Of a stretch of DNA of 64,000 nt, positions 1 to 9,024 are shown piece after piece; within the stretch, counting starts at the first letter, position 1; the number at the start of each line of letters is the position of its first letter. This DNA is from Alteromonas sp. RKMC-009 (lineage in GTDB: Bacteria > Pseudomonadota > Gammaproteobacteria > Enterobacterales > Alteromonadaceae). The stretch lies in the NCBI RefSeq assembly GCF_003584565.2, contig NZ_CP031010.1, positions 930,001 through 994,000 on the forward strand, written 5' to 3'. The notes under the pieces were generated by a model. The model saw nothing but the letters and a program-made list of their open reading frames with translations. It did not search any database and was not told the DNA's origin. The translations under genes were made by a program, and so were the position numbers.

Positions 1-768
1 GTCAGTAAATTTCACCCGTTTAAATGAGCCGTCTTCCGCGATGGTTGCTGTGAGTACTTCCTGCCAGGCAAAGCCGACTTTCTGAACCAGCTTGCCGTTG
101 TCCAGGTGCATTGTGATTTCTTCGCTGTCCAGAGGCTGGTTTTTACAACGGATCACACTCTCCAGATCGTCTGTCGACTTCAGCTCTGCTTCTTCAAGCA
201 GTTCAATACCTTCAGGCGCGCCATCTGTCAGCCAGTGGGTCAGCTCTGATTGCAGGCTGCGGCGGGCCAGTGGTACCACAGGCAGTGACGAAATGGCTTT
301 ACGGACCAGAGCCAGCCAGGCTTCAGCTTTACCGTCTGCAGACGCGTCTATTACGACCATTTTTTCAGGAATAGAAATGAAGCCGTGGGTGTACGTGTTA
401 CGCACGAACGCCTGTGGCAGCAGTTGGAAAATGATTTCCTGCTTCAGATCCTGCTGTTGTTTTTTGCCCACCGGTGAACCGGTTTCTGCTTCGATGTGTG
501 CGACCTTGTCAGCCAGTTCAGCATTGACCACTGAAGAGGGCAGAATTTTTTCCTGTTTCTTTACCGTGATCCAGTAGCGTTCCTGCACTTTGTGGAACAT
601 CACGCCTTCTTTTCCGGCCTGAGAGAAAGGCGAAGCAAAGCCCATAGTGGCGGTGTCCTGTTTACCACAGGGACGGAAAGCGTTATCCATCAGCATACGG
701 CTGAGATCATCATCGTCCAGAGAAAGTGGTTGAGTAAGCTGATAGGCTTTGAGGTTTTTAAACCACAT
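1..768 (-). CDS. rdgC: RdgC recombination-associated protein (3' end off the window)
   Basis: RdgC is a nucleoid-associated DNA-binding protein that forms rings around duplex DNA and restrains RecA activity. The reading frame opens at an ATG at 768 and runs without a stop for 256 codons to the window edge; the family is about 300 residues, so the last roughly 45 residues are missing. The start MWFKNLKAYQL and the nearby NAFRPCGKQD segment match the family's characteristic N-terminus, and a later segment has the expected hydrophobic core (FVRNTYTHGFISIPEKM). It lies 98 bp downstream of the sensor kinase on the same strand, with no obvious terminator between them, so some co-transcription is possible. 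The plus-strand frames over this stretch are shadows. Confidence 0.9.
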   Translation of the reverse strand, partial: MWFKNLKAYQLTQPLSLDDDDLSRMLMDNAFRPCGKQDTATMGFASPFSQAGKEGVMFHKVQERYWITVKKQEKILPSSVVNAELADKVAHIEAETGSPVGKKQQQDLKQEIIFQLLPQAFVRNTYTHGFISIPEKMVVIDASADGKAEAWLALVRKAISSLPVVPLARRSLQSELTHWLTDGAPEGIELLEEAELKSTDDLESVIRCKNQPLDSEEITMHLDNGKLVQKVGFAWQEVLTATIAEDGSFKRVKFTD

Positions 769-866
769 AGAAAATACGTCCTGATCCAGATTGTTTTTAT
801 TAAGGGCGGCAAGCGTACCAATGCCAGCGTTTTGCTGCAACGCTGGGCTGTGGTTTTTAGTAAAGA

Positions 867-2597
867 TCAGGCGTGTTTATCAGGAAAGCGGATAACGTAG
901 CGGAGGCCTTTTTCCGGTTCGCTGAAAGCTTCAATCGAACCGTCCAGCGTTTGGGTAACCAGGTTAAACACGATATGTGTGCCCAGACCACTGCCACCCT
1001 GGTTTCGCCGGGTTGTGTAGAAGGCGTCGAACAAATGAGTTAAAGCCTCTTTACTCATTCCTTTACCATCATCCTGATATTCCATCACGATATGACCGCC
1101 ATCACGGGACACGGCCAGCGAGATATGTCCTTCTTCTATATGCTCAAAGCCGTGCATCAATGAGTTGATCATCATATTGGTGACAATCTGGGCAATGACG
1201 CCGGGCGCGCAGAGGATCTCAAGATCTGCAGGACACTGAATATTGACCTGATGTCTGGTGTTCTTAAAGGTAGGCTTCAACGACTGCAAAATTTCATGCA
1301 GGTAGCTGTTCAGATTGAAAAGACGCTCTGCTTCACTGGTCTGATCTACTGCGACCTGTTTAAAACTGGCAATCAGATCAGATGCCCGGTTCAGGTTGCT
1401 CAGTAGCAGGGTGGACGCCTGTTCGGCTTCATCTATGAAAGCATTCATGGACTTGTTCGATAACGTTTTGTCATCGAAGGCGGCCCGTAATGATACCAGG
1501 CGCTCATTCAGGTAACTGGCAGCGGTAACACTCACGCCGATGGGGGTATTAACGTCATGGGCGATACCGGCTACCAGACCGCCAAGTGATGCCATGCGCT
1601 CAGATTCCACCAGTTGATCTTTGATCAGATTGAGCATTTCCATATTTCTTGCCAGTTCAGTATTCCGCTTCCGCAATTCATCTTCAATGTACTGACGGTT
1701 TTCGTTTTCCTGGCGCAGTTCCCGCTGATTAGCGATGAGCTCATCTTTTTGTTGTTCAAGATCGAGCATAATTTGCGATAAGGATGCGGTTTTTTTTGCA
1801 ACTTCCTGCTCCAGGATGAGGTTCTGATCATCCAGTTTTTTATTCGCCTGGCGCAGAGCTTCCCGGGTACCTTTCAGCTTTTCCTGGGAGTCGACGAAGT
1901 CGTCGATAACCTGATTAAAAGACTGTTGCAGCATGCGTAATTCGTTGTCTTCGCCGTCTGTCACCTGAATTTTAGAATCTTCCGGATGTTCAGGATCGAA
2001 AGTCGTCATTTGCCCGGTCAGTTCTGCCAGTGGCTCAGAGAGCATATGTTTAAAGGCCGTCATGAACAGAAATATCAGAAAAGCGGTTTTTACAATGGCA
2101 TTACCGATAAGGAAGAAAATACCGACTTCGATGCGGCTTAAAATGATGTCGAAGCTGGAGTAGAGGGTTACATCACCGACGAAAGACTCCCGGCCGGAAA
2201 ACTCAAAAATGAGCGGGAAGCTGTAACTGAAAATACCGCCGGGGTGGTCCTGCATGATACCTGTTTGCACAGGGCTGCCGTTGCTCGGAATAGTCTGACC
2301 TTCATCGGCCACCAGATCGCCGTTTTCATCCCTTACCTGAACGCCTTCAATAGTAGGGAGTTTAGTCAGGCCTTCTGCAATGATGCGGGCCTGAACCTTG
2401 TTCAGTTCCCAGTTGGCCCGTGTCAGGCTTTCTGCAAAGGTATTTTTGAGGGTACGGAGTTCACTTTCGATGTGATTTTTTGTACTCAGATACTCAGTGA
2501 AAATTTGTCCCACTGTAACGATGAGTGTCAGGATGAAATACACCGACAGTACCCGCGTGAGCAGCTTGCGCGACAATCCTGTCTTAACTGTGGCCAT
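867..2597 (-). CDS. orphan membrane sensor histidine kinase
   Basis: A 576-residue sensor kinase. TM1 lies near residues 15-35, followed by a periplasmic domain of about 120 residues, TM2 near 157-182, a HAMP-like linker, a long coiled coil (about 235-335), a DHp domain with the phospho-accepting His near 347 in the motif AGIAHDVNTPIG, and a HATPase domain with an N-box near 470-485 and a GSGLGTHIV glycine box near 536. The H-box with Asp-Val-Asn after the His, and the absence of a receiver or PAS domain, place it in the HDxNTP-type kinase group. No response regulator sits beside it on the same strand. The divergent neighbour phoB has its own cognate kinase, phoR, so the partner of this kinase is unknown. 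The ligand of the periplasmic domain cannot be deduced. Confidence 0.9.
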   Translation of the reverse strand: MATVKTGLSRKLLTRVLSVYFILTLIVTVGQIFTEYLSTKNHIESELRTLKNTFAESLTRANWELNKVQARIIAEGLTKLPTIEGVQVRDENGDLVADEGQTIPSNGSPVQTGIMQDHPGGIFSYSFPLIFEFSGRESFVGDVTLYSSFDIILSRIEVGIFFLIGNAIVKTAFLIFLFMTAFKHMLSEPLAELTGQMTTFDPEHPEDSKIQVTDGEDNELRMLQQSFNQVIDDFVDSQEKLKGTREALRQANKKLDDQNLILEQEVAKKTASLSQIMLDLEQQKDELIANQRELRQENENRQYIEDELRKRNTELARNMEMLNLIKDQLVESERMASLGGLVAGIAHDVNTPIGVSVTAASYLNERLVSLRAAFDDKTLSNKSMNAFIDEAEQASTLLLSNLNRASDLIASFKQVAVDQTSEAERLFNLNSYLHEILQSLKPTFKNTRHQVNIQCPADLEILCAPGVIAQIVTNMMINSLMHGFEHIEEGHISLAVSRDGGHIVMEYQDDGKGMSKEALTHLFDAFYTTRRNQGGSGLGTHIVFNLVTQTLDGSIEAFSEPEKGLRYVIRFPDKHA

Positions 2598-2729
2598 CCA
2601 ACCGTAACCTCACCGTGAAATCCTGATTCCTGCTACACAGAATAGGCGTAAAAGCTTGAATTAACAAGCGAGATGATATTCGACAAAAGCATAAAAAACC
2701 GTAATCTCCTTGACACATAAATGTAATCG

Positions 2730-2763
2730 TTTTAATAAAACTGTCACAGATCACCTTAATAAT
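2730..2763 (+). promoter_or_regulatory. Pho box and -10 of the phoB promoter
   Basis: Two 7-mers with 11-bp spacing: TTTTAAT (2730-2736), an AAAA spacer, then CTGTCAC (2741-2747), which is 6/7 to the Pho-box unit CTGTCAT. A -10-like AATAAT (2758-2763) starts exactly 10 nt after the box. This is the usual geometry when PhoB replaces the -35 contact. The upstream unit is degenerate. It lies 33 bp before the chosen phoB start, which fits autoregulation of phoBR. Confidence 0.6.
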
Positions 2764-2795
2764 AGCGGCGTTTTGTTATGAGCAGGAAAATATCA

Positions 2796-3485
2796 ATGTC
2801 CCGTACTGTCTTGATAGTGGAAGACGAAGCGCCAATTCGCGAAATGCTGAAATTCGTTCTTGAGCAATCAGGTTTTGATACCGTTGAGGCTGAAGATTTT
2901 GATGTGGCACAACAGAAAATCTGTGAACCATATCCGGATTTGATATTGCTTGACTGGATGTTACCGGGCGGTTCCGGTGTCCAGCTTGCTAAAGGATTGA
3001 AGCAACATGAGTTTACCCGTGATATTCCCGTTATAATGTTAACGGCACGGGGTGAAGAAGAAGATAAAATCCGCGGGTTAGATGCCGGTGCCGACGATTA
3101 CGTCACCAAGCCATTCTCTCCCAAGGAACTTATCGCCCGTATTAAAGCGGTAATGCGACGTGTGACACCGACGTCCAGTGAAGAGCCTATTGAGTTTAAT
3201 GGTCTGAAACTGGAGCCGATTTCTCACCGTGTTATGGCGAATCATGATCCGTTGGATATGGGGCCTACAGAGTTTAAGTTACTCCACTTTTTCATGACTC
3301 ATCCGGAGCGGGTGTACAGTCGTGAATTGTTGCTGGATAACGTGTGGGGCACGAACGTCTACGTTGAAGACCGTACCGTTGATGTGCACATCCGTCGTTT
3401 ACGGAAAGCCATTTCTAAGCACGGACATGACGCGATGATTCAGACAGTACGTGGTGCAGGTTACCGGTTCTCTACCAAATTGTAA
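2796..3485 (+). CDS. phoB: phosphate regulon response regulator PhoB
   Basis: OmpR-family response regulator. The receiver domain (residues 1-120) has the acidic pair in LIVEDE, the phospho-acceptor Asp near 53 ([13 protein letters not shown]), a conserved Thr (MLTARGEE) and Lys (VTKPFSP). The C-terminal winged helix ends in VRGAGYRFS. The receiver wording is very close to PhoB of E. coli, which is also 229 residues. An ATG 18 nt upstream (2778) is in frame, but AGGA at about 2783-2786 is well placed only for the ATG at 2796, so I use the shorter form. phoR follows after 83 bp and the pstS-like gene overlaps phoR, which supports a phosphate-response role. A Pho box lies upstream. Confidence 0.95.
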   Translation: MSRTVLIVEDEAPIREMLKFVLEQSGFDTVEAEDFDVAQQKICEPYPDLILLDWMLPGGSGVQLAKGLKQHEFTRDIPVIMLTARGEEEDKIRGLDAGADDYVTKPFSPKELIARIKAVMRRVTPTSSEEPIEFNGLKLEPISHRVMANHDPLDMGPTEFKLLHFFMTHPERVYSRELLLDNVWGTNVYVEDRTVDVHIRRLRKAISKHGHDAMIQTVRGAGYRFSTKL

Positions 3486-3568
3486 TCTGACGGCGCACCG
3501 GCATACGTTGCGTGCGCCGCCCGACATTGTCACAATAGCCTTCACATTAAAATAAGGCCTTCAATTAC

Positions 3569-4867
3569 ATGTACTATCCTTTTTCCTGGCTGAGAAGCGC
3601 AATTCGCCTGCTGGCCTATTTGCTCGTCTTCGCGCTGGTGGGGTTGTACCTGGATGACATGTTATTCGCCATTACGCTGGGCGCGCTGGGGCTGCTGATA
3701 ATCAACTACTGGCAGCTTTTTAAGCTCAACCGCTGGTTATGGCATAGCCGGAAAATGTCTCCGCCCACGGTCAGCGGGGTGTGGGAGCATATCTACGAAG
3801 GTATTTATTATCTCCAGCGGCGAAACCGCAATAAAAGGAAAGAACTCGGGGAGCTGGTAAAGCGTTTCCGTGAAGGGTCGGAAGCCTTACCTGATGCCGC
3901 AGTGGTGGTGGATTCCAAGGCCTGTATTATCTGGTGCAACCGGCTGGCAAGACTGGAAATGGGGCTTAAATGGCCCGGCGACGCCGGCGCACGTATTGAT
4001 AACCTTATCCGGCATCCTGAATTTATAGAATATTTTCATGCCGGCGATTTCAGCCATCCTATCGAAGTACCCGCACCGGCAAACCCCAGTAAAACATTCG
4101 AATACCGGATCATGCCCTATGGGGAAGAGCACCTGTTGCTGATTGCCCGTGACGTGACCCGTGTTAGCCAGTTAGAAGAAATGCGTAAGGATTTCGTGGC
4201 AAACGTTTCACACGAATTACGCACGCCGCTCACCGTGATCTCCGGTTATCTGGAATTGTTACCGGATAATGAAGACAATCCCATGGTGACCAAAGCGCTC
4301 AAAGAAATGAACGCCCAGACTCACAGAATGCAAAACCTGATTGAGGATCTGCTGGTATTGTCACGCATCGAAGCCAGCTCTGAGCGTATCTACGAAAATA
4401 AAGTCAATATGCCTTCCATGTTCCGGCAACTGGAAAAAGAAGCGCAGACACTTAACGCAGAAAAAGGTCATACCATACGCTTCCATATCGACCCTGAACT
4501 CTGGGTTTTCGGGGTGGAAACAGAACTTCGCAGTGCCTGTTCTAACCTGGTGTTTAATGCTGTGCATTACACGCCGGCCGGGGGCGAAATTGATGTTTAC
4601 TGGAAACGGGATGATCACGGCGCGTTATTTGCGGTGGTGGATAACGGTGACGGTATTGAGCAGAATCATCTTGCGCGGCTGACTGAGCGTTTTTATCGTG
4701 TGGATAAGGCACGTTCCAGAAAAACAGGTGGTTCCGGTCTGGGCTTATCTATTGTGAAACACGTGCTCAGCCATCATAATTCGCAGCTGGATATCACCAG
4801 TACAGTAGGCGAGGGGAGTCAGTTTTCTTTCCTGCTGGACGAAGAGTTAATTACGGAGAAGTCATGA
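3569..4867 (+). CDS. phoR: phosphate regulon sensor kinase PhoR
   Basis: The 432-residue kinase partner of PhoB. The N-terminus carries two closely spaced hydrophobic segments (residues about 10-27 and 31-50) with almost no periplasmic loop, the hallmark of PhoR, followed by a basic linker, a PAS domain (about 100-195), a DHp domain with His 215 in VSHELRTPLTVISGYLE, and a HATPase domain with NLVFNAVHYTP, DNGDGI and GGSGLGLSI. In the known system PhoR senses phosphate indirectly through the Pst transporter and PhoU; neither pstCAB nor phoU is in this window. The 3' end overlaps the next gene by 4 bp (ATGA), implying translational coupling. Confidence 0.95.
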   Translation: MYYPFSWLRSAIRLLAYLLVFALVGLYLDDMLFAITLGALGLLIINYWQLFKLNRWLWHSRKMSPPTVSGVWEHIYEGIYYLQRRNRNKRKELGELVKRFREGSEALPDAAVVVDSKACIIWCNRLARLEMGLKWPGDAGARIDNLIRHPEFIEYFHAGDFSHPIEVPAPANPSKTFEYRIMPYGEEHLLLIARDVTRVSQLEEMRKDFVANVSHELRTPLTVISGYLELLPDNEDNPMVTKALKEMNAQTHRMQNLIEDLLVLSRIEASSERIYENKVNMPSMFRQLEKEAQTLNAEKGHTIRFHIDPELWVFGVETELRSACSNLVFNAVHYTPAGGEIDVYWKRDDHGALFAVVDNGDGIEQNHLARLTERFYRVDKARSRKTGGSGLGLSIVKHVLSHHNSQLDITSTVGEGSQFSFLLDEELITEKS

Positions 4868-5826
4868 GCCGGTTTACGGCCTTAGTTCTGTTCCTTTGCT
4901 GTTCTGTTATCTTCCGGGCCCATGCCGCTGAGCCTGTGCCGGAATATAGCCGCAGCCCGGGCGTGGCAGGGAAAATTACCTCCGTAGGGTCTGATACGCT
5001 GGCCAACCTGATGACCCTTTGGTCGCAGGAGTTCATGGAAATGTATCCGCAGGTGAAGTTTCAGATCCAGGCTTCCGGTTCTTCTACTGCGCCGCCGGCG
5101 CTGACAGAGGGCACGGCGACGATCGGCCCCATGAGCCGTGAAATGAAACCTTCGGAAATCCGCGATTTTGTCCGTGAGCATGGTTATCCGCCTACGGTGC
5201 TGAAAGTGGCCATGGATGCCATTGCCATTTTCGTCGAGCGTCGTAATCCGGTTGAAGGCCTGACACTGGAGCAGGTTGACGCTATCTTTTCTGCTACCCG
5301 TTATTGTGGCGCCGGCTCACCGGTGACAGACTGGTCAGAACTCACCGGGAATTCAGCAAACAGCCCTTCACCCATTCGCCTGTTCGGGCGAAATTCTGTT
5401 TCCGGTACTTACGGCTTGTTTAAACTCATGGCGTTATGTGACGGAGATTTCAGGACGACAGTGAATGAACAGCCCGGTTCTGCTTCCGTGGTACTGTCGG
5501 TTGCAACCAGTCAGCATGGAATGGGGTACGCGGCCTACGGGTACAAAACCGCCGGTGTAAAGGCGCTGTCAATTGGCGAAAGCGTGGATTCACTGGTGCC
5601 CTTGACCACAGAGACTGTACGTAACGAAACCTATCCTTATGCCCGCTTTCTCTACCTGGTAGTGAATAAAGCACCGGGAAAACCTCTGCCCACACTGGAG
5701 CGGGAGTTTCTGAAGTATGTACTGTCAACACAAGGGCAGCTGCAGGTTCAGCGTGACGGCTATTTTCCTGTCAGGGAAGATGTATTACTTCGCCAGCGCC
5801 GTCTTCTGGACAACGTTCAGCGTTAA
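4864..5826 (+). CDS. PstS-like periplasmic phosphate-binding protein
   Basis: A 320-residue secreted protein with a signal peptide (residues 1-22, cleavage after AHA) and a PBP-like fold. The segments GSDTL near residue 41, ASGSSTAPPAL and GPMSREM correspond to the phosphate-cradling loops of PstS-family proteins, and RNSVSGTYG matches the conserved second-domain phosphate loop. It starts inside the last codon of phoR and is followed by a terminator, so phoB-phoR-pstS-like looks like a complete operon. The usual pstC, pstA, pstB and phoU do not follow. It may feed a permease encoded elsewhere or serve as a periplasmic phosphate sensor or scavenger. It is close to the subgroup found beside phoBR in Shewanella-like genomes, not the one in the pst operon (from memory). 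Confidence 0.85.
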   Translation: MSRFTALVLFLCCSVIFRAHAAEPVPEYSRSPGVAGKITSVGSDTLANLMTLWSQEFMEMYPQVKFQIQASGSSTAPPALTEGTATIGPMSREMKPSEIRDFVREHGYPPTVLKVAMDAIAIFVERRNPVEGLTLEQVDAIFSATRYCGAGSPVTDWSELTGNSANSPSPIRLFGRNSVSGTYGLFKLMALCDGDFRTTVNEQPGSASVVLSVATSQHGMGYAAYGYKTAGVKALSIGESVDSLVPLTTETVRNETYPYARFLYLVVNKAPGKPLPTLEREFLKYVLSTQGQLQVQRDGYFPVREDVLLRQRRLLDNVQR

Positions 5827-5877
5827 AAACGCCATGATGGCTGTCATTTTTCCTTCATACTTTCGTTTAATTGTTAC

Positions 5878-5906
5878 CGGCAAACTCGCCGGAGTGCCGC
5901 TTTTTT
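5878..5906 (+). terminator. intrinsic terminator after the phoBR-pstS operon
   Basis: CGGCA (5878-5882) pairs with TGCCG (5895-5899), and inside it CTC pairs with GAG around a GCCG loop. A run of six T follows at 5901-5906. It separates the phoBR operon from the lipoprotein gene. Confidence 0.75.
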
Positions 5907-6060
5907 AACGCTAAACAACGTATCCAGCCTTTAATTCCCCCTGTGACGGGAAATAATAAATTAAGCAAAATCATATACTAAGATTTTTAATCATCCTACA
6001 GGTCTGATTTAGATACTAAAAGTTCACTTTTCACTGTGAAAGTTTTGTGACAACGCAGAA

Positions 6061-6094
6061 GTGTAACAAATGTGTCATTTAGCTTAGGTAAAGT
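6061..6094 (+). promoter_or_regulatory. Pho box and -10 upstream of the beta-helix lipoprotein
   Basis: GTGTAAC (6061-6067), AAAT (6068-6071), GTGTCAT (6072-6078): two 7-mers with 11-bp spacing, the second 6/7 to CTGTCAT. A -10-like TAAAGT (6089-6094) starts exactly 10 nt after the box. The ATG is 63 bp after the box. Confidence 0.6.
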
Positions 6095-6141
6095 GCCTGC
6101 GTTTTCTAAATCCATAATTATATTTGCACTTGGAGAGATGA

Positions 6142-8901
6142 ATGGAACTTAAGCACTTATTTCAGGCTTCAGCAATCGCAGCAGCGCTTGTTTTAGCCGG
6201 CTGTGGTGGTGACATCAATATCAGCGAAGGCGACATCGACAACAGCGTTACAAATAACAACGGAAGTAGTGGCGATTCTGGTTCAGGTGATTCTGGCGAT
6301 ACTGATACTGCACCCGGCGAAGTGAGCTCAGGTCTGAGCACTCAAGTTTCAACTGCATTTGACAGCGACGTCACTGTTCGCGTACTGTCTGGTCGTTTAA
6401 CTGCTGATGACGCAGACGACAGCGGTAACATTACTCTGACTAACGACACCGTATGGGCGCTAGACGGCGCGGTTTTCTTCGGTAGTGACAACGCAGACAG
6501 CGTAAACCTGGTTATTGAGCCGGGCACAACTATCTTCGGTCGCAGCGGTAACGACTACATGGTTGTCAGCCGTGGTTCTACTATTGAAGCAAACGGTACT
6601 GCAGCAGCACCGGTAATCCTTACTTCAATTGAAGACGTAGTTGGCGGTGACGCTCAGCCTGGTCAGTGGGGTGGTCTGGTATTGTTGGGTAATGCGCCAT
6701 CTAACCAGTGTCCTGATACAGGTGACTGTTCTCTGCAAATCGAAGGTGCTGAAGAAGGCGCGGTATTCGGTGGAACAGACGATACAGACAGCTCCGGTTC
6801 AATCAGCTACATGGTTATCAAGTACTCAGGTTTCGAAATTGCACCGGATAACGAGCTGCAAGGTCTGACTATGGGGGGTGTGGGTTCAGGTACTTCTATC
6901 GACCACATCCAGGTACACGCATCTTCAGATGACGGTATCGAATTCTTCGGCGGTAGCCCGCAACTGAAATATGTTCTGATCACTGGCGCTCAGGATGATT
7001 CATTAGACTGGGATAACGGCTTCACCGGTAAAATCCAGTATGCATTCATCGAGCATGCCACTGACGATTCTGACGCAAACCGTGGTATCGAAGCGGATAA
7101 CGACGGTTCAGATCCGGCTAACGAGCCTCAATCTAATCCTATGATTGCTAACATGACAATCATTGGTAATAACTTCGACGGTGACGACGATTCAGAAGGT
7201 GTTTACCTTCGTGAAGGTACCGGCGCACAGATCTACAACATGGTTGTAACGGGTCCTGCTGGTATGGGCGAGTGTTTCGAAGTTGAAAACGTGACTGAAT
7301 CTCAGGCTAACCTGGCTGACGGTACTATCACGATTCAAAACTCTGTTATGGCTTGTCGTAACGGCGAAAACTTCAAGAATGACGACGGTGCAGTTGACCT
7401 TGAAGACTGGTTCCTGAACACCATGACAGGTAACTCTGTATCTGAAGCTATTGCACTGAATGCAGACGGTTCTCCTACTTCAGGCAGCCCGCTGTTAGGT
7501 GCCGGTGCTGATGCATCTCAGATTGACGGTTTCTTCGATGCAACTGACTACATCGGTGCGTTAGACGGAACAACTGACTGGCGTGAAGGCTGGGCATTTG
7601 GTTACGGCGGCGGTGAAGTGACCGGCGTAGTTGAAACTGTAGAAGGTTGCCCTACCGGTACGTCTGAAATCACTTCTGTTGACGGTACAACCACAACATG
7701 TGAACTGTCTGGCCGTATTACTTCTGACCTGACACTGACTGAAGGCAACATGTATGCTCTGTCTGGTGCAGTATTCATCGGTAATGACAATGCTGACAAC
7801 ACCACACTGACTATCGAAGACGGTGTAACACTGTACGGTGCAAGCGGTAACGATTACCTGGTAATCAGCCGTGGCTCTAAAATTGATGCGCAGGGTACTG
7901 CTGCAAACCCAATCACTTTCACTTCACAAGCTGATGTGGCGTCTGACGCCGGTGAGCCTGGTCAGTGGGGTGGTCTGGTAATGCTGGGTAACGCGCCATC
8001 TAACCAGTGTCCTGAATCTGGCGCATGTTCACTGCAAATTGAAGGTGCAGAAGAAGGCGCAGTATTCGGTGGTACAGACACTGCTGATAACTCAGGGACT
8101 ATCCGCTACGTGCGTATCATGTACTCTGGTTTCGAAATCGCACCGGACAACGAGCTGCAAGGTCTGACTATGGGCGGTGTTGGTTCAGGTACTGATATCA
8201 GCTACGTTCAAATCCACAAATCATCTGACGATGGTGTTGAGTTCTTCGGCGGTAACGTTGACATGAAGTACGTAGTACTGACTGACAACCAGGACGACAG
8301 CATTGACTGGGATAACGGCTTCCAGGGTCGTATGCAGTATGTATTAGTGCGCCAGGCGACTGACAACTCTGATGCAAACCGTGGTATCGAAGCTGACAAC
8401 GACGGTTCAGACCCGGCTAATGAGCCACAGTCTAACCCGACTCTGTCTAACGTCACTATTATCGGTAACGAGTTTGACGGTGATGACGATTCTGAAGGTG
8501 TTTACTTACGTGAAGGTACAGGCGCTCAGCTGTCTAACTTCATCGTAACAGGCCCTGCAGGCATGGGTGAGTGTTTCGAAATCGAAAACGTTAACGAATC
8601 ACAAGCTAACCTGTCTGACGGTACAACAACCTTCACTAACTCTGTTATCGCTTGTGAAAACGACGAGAACTTCAAGTTTGATGACGGTGCAGTTGACCTG
8701 GAAAACTGGTTCCTGAACACCATGACCGGCAACGCAGTTGTTGCTACTCAGGCTGAAGTAGTTAACGGTATCTACAGCATCACTGATGCAGTAACGCCTA
8801 AAGACTGGACTGGCGACACGTTCTTCGACAATGCTGACTTCGTAGGTGCAGTATCTGAAGACAACGACTGGACAGCTGGCTGGACTGTTGGTCTGGAGTA
8901 A
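6142..8901 (+). CDS. large duplicated beta-helix-like lipoprotein
   Basis: A 919-residue protein with a lipoprotein signal peptide (LVLAGC, lipidated Cys near 21), then a Gly/Ser/Asp-rich linker (about 25-65), then two tandem copies of a domain of about 410 residues (roughly 82-490 and 512-919). The copies are offset by 433 codons (1299 bp) and share long identical stretches such as GIEADNDGSDPANEPQSNP and FDGDDDSEGVYLREGTGAQ. Each copy resembles parallel beta-helix surface proteins: short turns with repeated GxD/DxD clusters that could bind Ca2+, and paired Cys residues (QCP..G.CSLQI) that could form disulfides. It is very acidic. No catalytic motif is recognised, so the function is unknown. 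Its own Pho-box promoter and the receptor gene just downstream suggest a cell-surface partner in substrate capture or processing. Confidence 0.85.
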   Translation: MELKHLFQASAIAAALVLAGCGGDINISEGDIDNSVTNNNGSSGDSGSGDSGDTDTAPGEVSSGLSTQVSTAFDSDVTVRVLSGRLTADDADDSGNITLTNDTVWALDGAVFFGSDNADSVNLVIEPGTTIFGRSGNDYMVVSRGSTIEANGTAAAPVILTSIEDVVGGDAQPGQWGGLVLLGNAPSNQCPDTGDCSLQIEGAEEGAVFGGTDDTDSSGSISYMVIKYSGFEIAPDNELQGLTMGGVGSGTSIDHIQVHASSDDGIEFFGGSPQLKYVLITGAQDDSLDWDNGFTGKIQYAFIEHATDDSDANRGIEADNDGSDPANEPQSNPMIANMTIIGNNFDGDDDSEGVYLREGTGAQIYNMVVTGPAGMGECFEVENVTESQANLADGTITIQNSVMACRNGENFKNDDGAVDLEDWFLNTMTGNSVSEAIALNADGSPTSGSPLLGAGADASQIDGFFDATDYIGALDGTTDWREGWAFGYGGGEVTGVVETVEGCPTGTSEITSVDGTTTTCELSGRITSDLTLTEGNMYALSGAVFIGNDNADNTTLTIEDGVTLYGASGNDYLVISRGSKIDAQGTAANPITFTSQADVASDAGEPGQWGGLVMLGNAPSNQCPESGACSLQIEGAEEGAVFGGTDTADNSGTIRYVRIMYSGFEIAPDNELQGLTMGGVGSGTDISYVQIHKSSDDGVEFFGGNVDMKYVVLTDNQDDSIDWDNGFQGRMQYVLVRQATDNSDANRGIEADNDGSDPANEPQSNPTLSNVTIIGNEFDGDDDSEGVYLREGTGAQLSNFIVTGPAGMGECFEIENVNESQANLSDGTTTFTNSVIACENDENFKFDDGAVDLENWFLNTMTGNAVVATQAEVVNGIYSITDAVTPKDWTGDTFFDNADFVGAVSEDNDWTAGWTVGLE

Positions 8902-8924
8902 TCACTCCTAATCCCACCATCAGA

Positions 8925-8962
8925 GCAGGCACGTTGCGGTAAAAGTAACGTGCTTGCTTTTT
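8925..8962 (+). terminator. intrinsic terminator after the lipoprotein gene
   Basis: GCAGGCACGTT (8925-8935) pairs with AACGTGCTTGC (8947-8957) with one G-T pair, followed by five T. The TonB-receptor gene begins 63 bp later, so the receptor depends on read-through or on its own promoter. Confidence 0.85.
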
Positions 8963-9024
8963 AAGTATTAAAAGCATCGATTTTTATCGTTGTATTGTAA
9001 GAACGCTTTTCCACGAGGTTTACA

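Larger units (their letters stand above)
5827..6141. other. intergenic region before the lipoprotein gene
   Basis: 315 bp without a gene. It holds the terminator at 5878-5906, an AT-rich stretch (about 5940-6060) with no convincing ORF, and the Pho-box promoter at 6061-6094. A GGAGAG ribosome binding site lies 6-11 bp before the ATG at 6142. Confidence 0.8.

Noticed and set aside
92..900. Two plus-strand reading frames (92-577 and 592-900) at the left edge
   Set aside because: They are antisense to the rdgC frame, which has clear RdgC sequence; their translations are low-complexity and match nothing.
5717..5908. Plus-strand frame running over the end of the pstS-like gene and into the terminator
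   Set aside because: It is a shadow of the binding-protein gene and ends inside the terminator hairpin.
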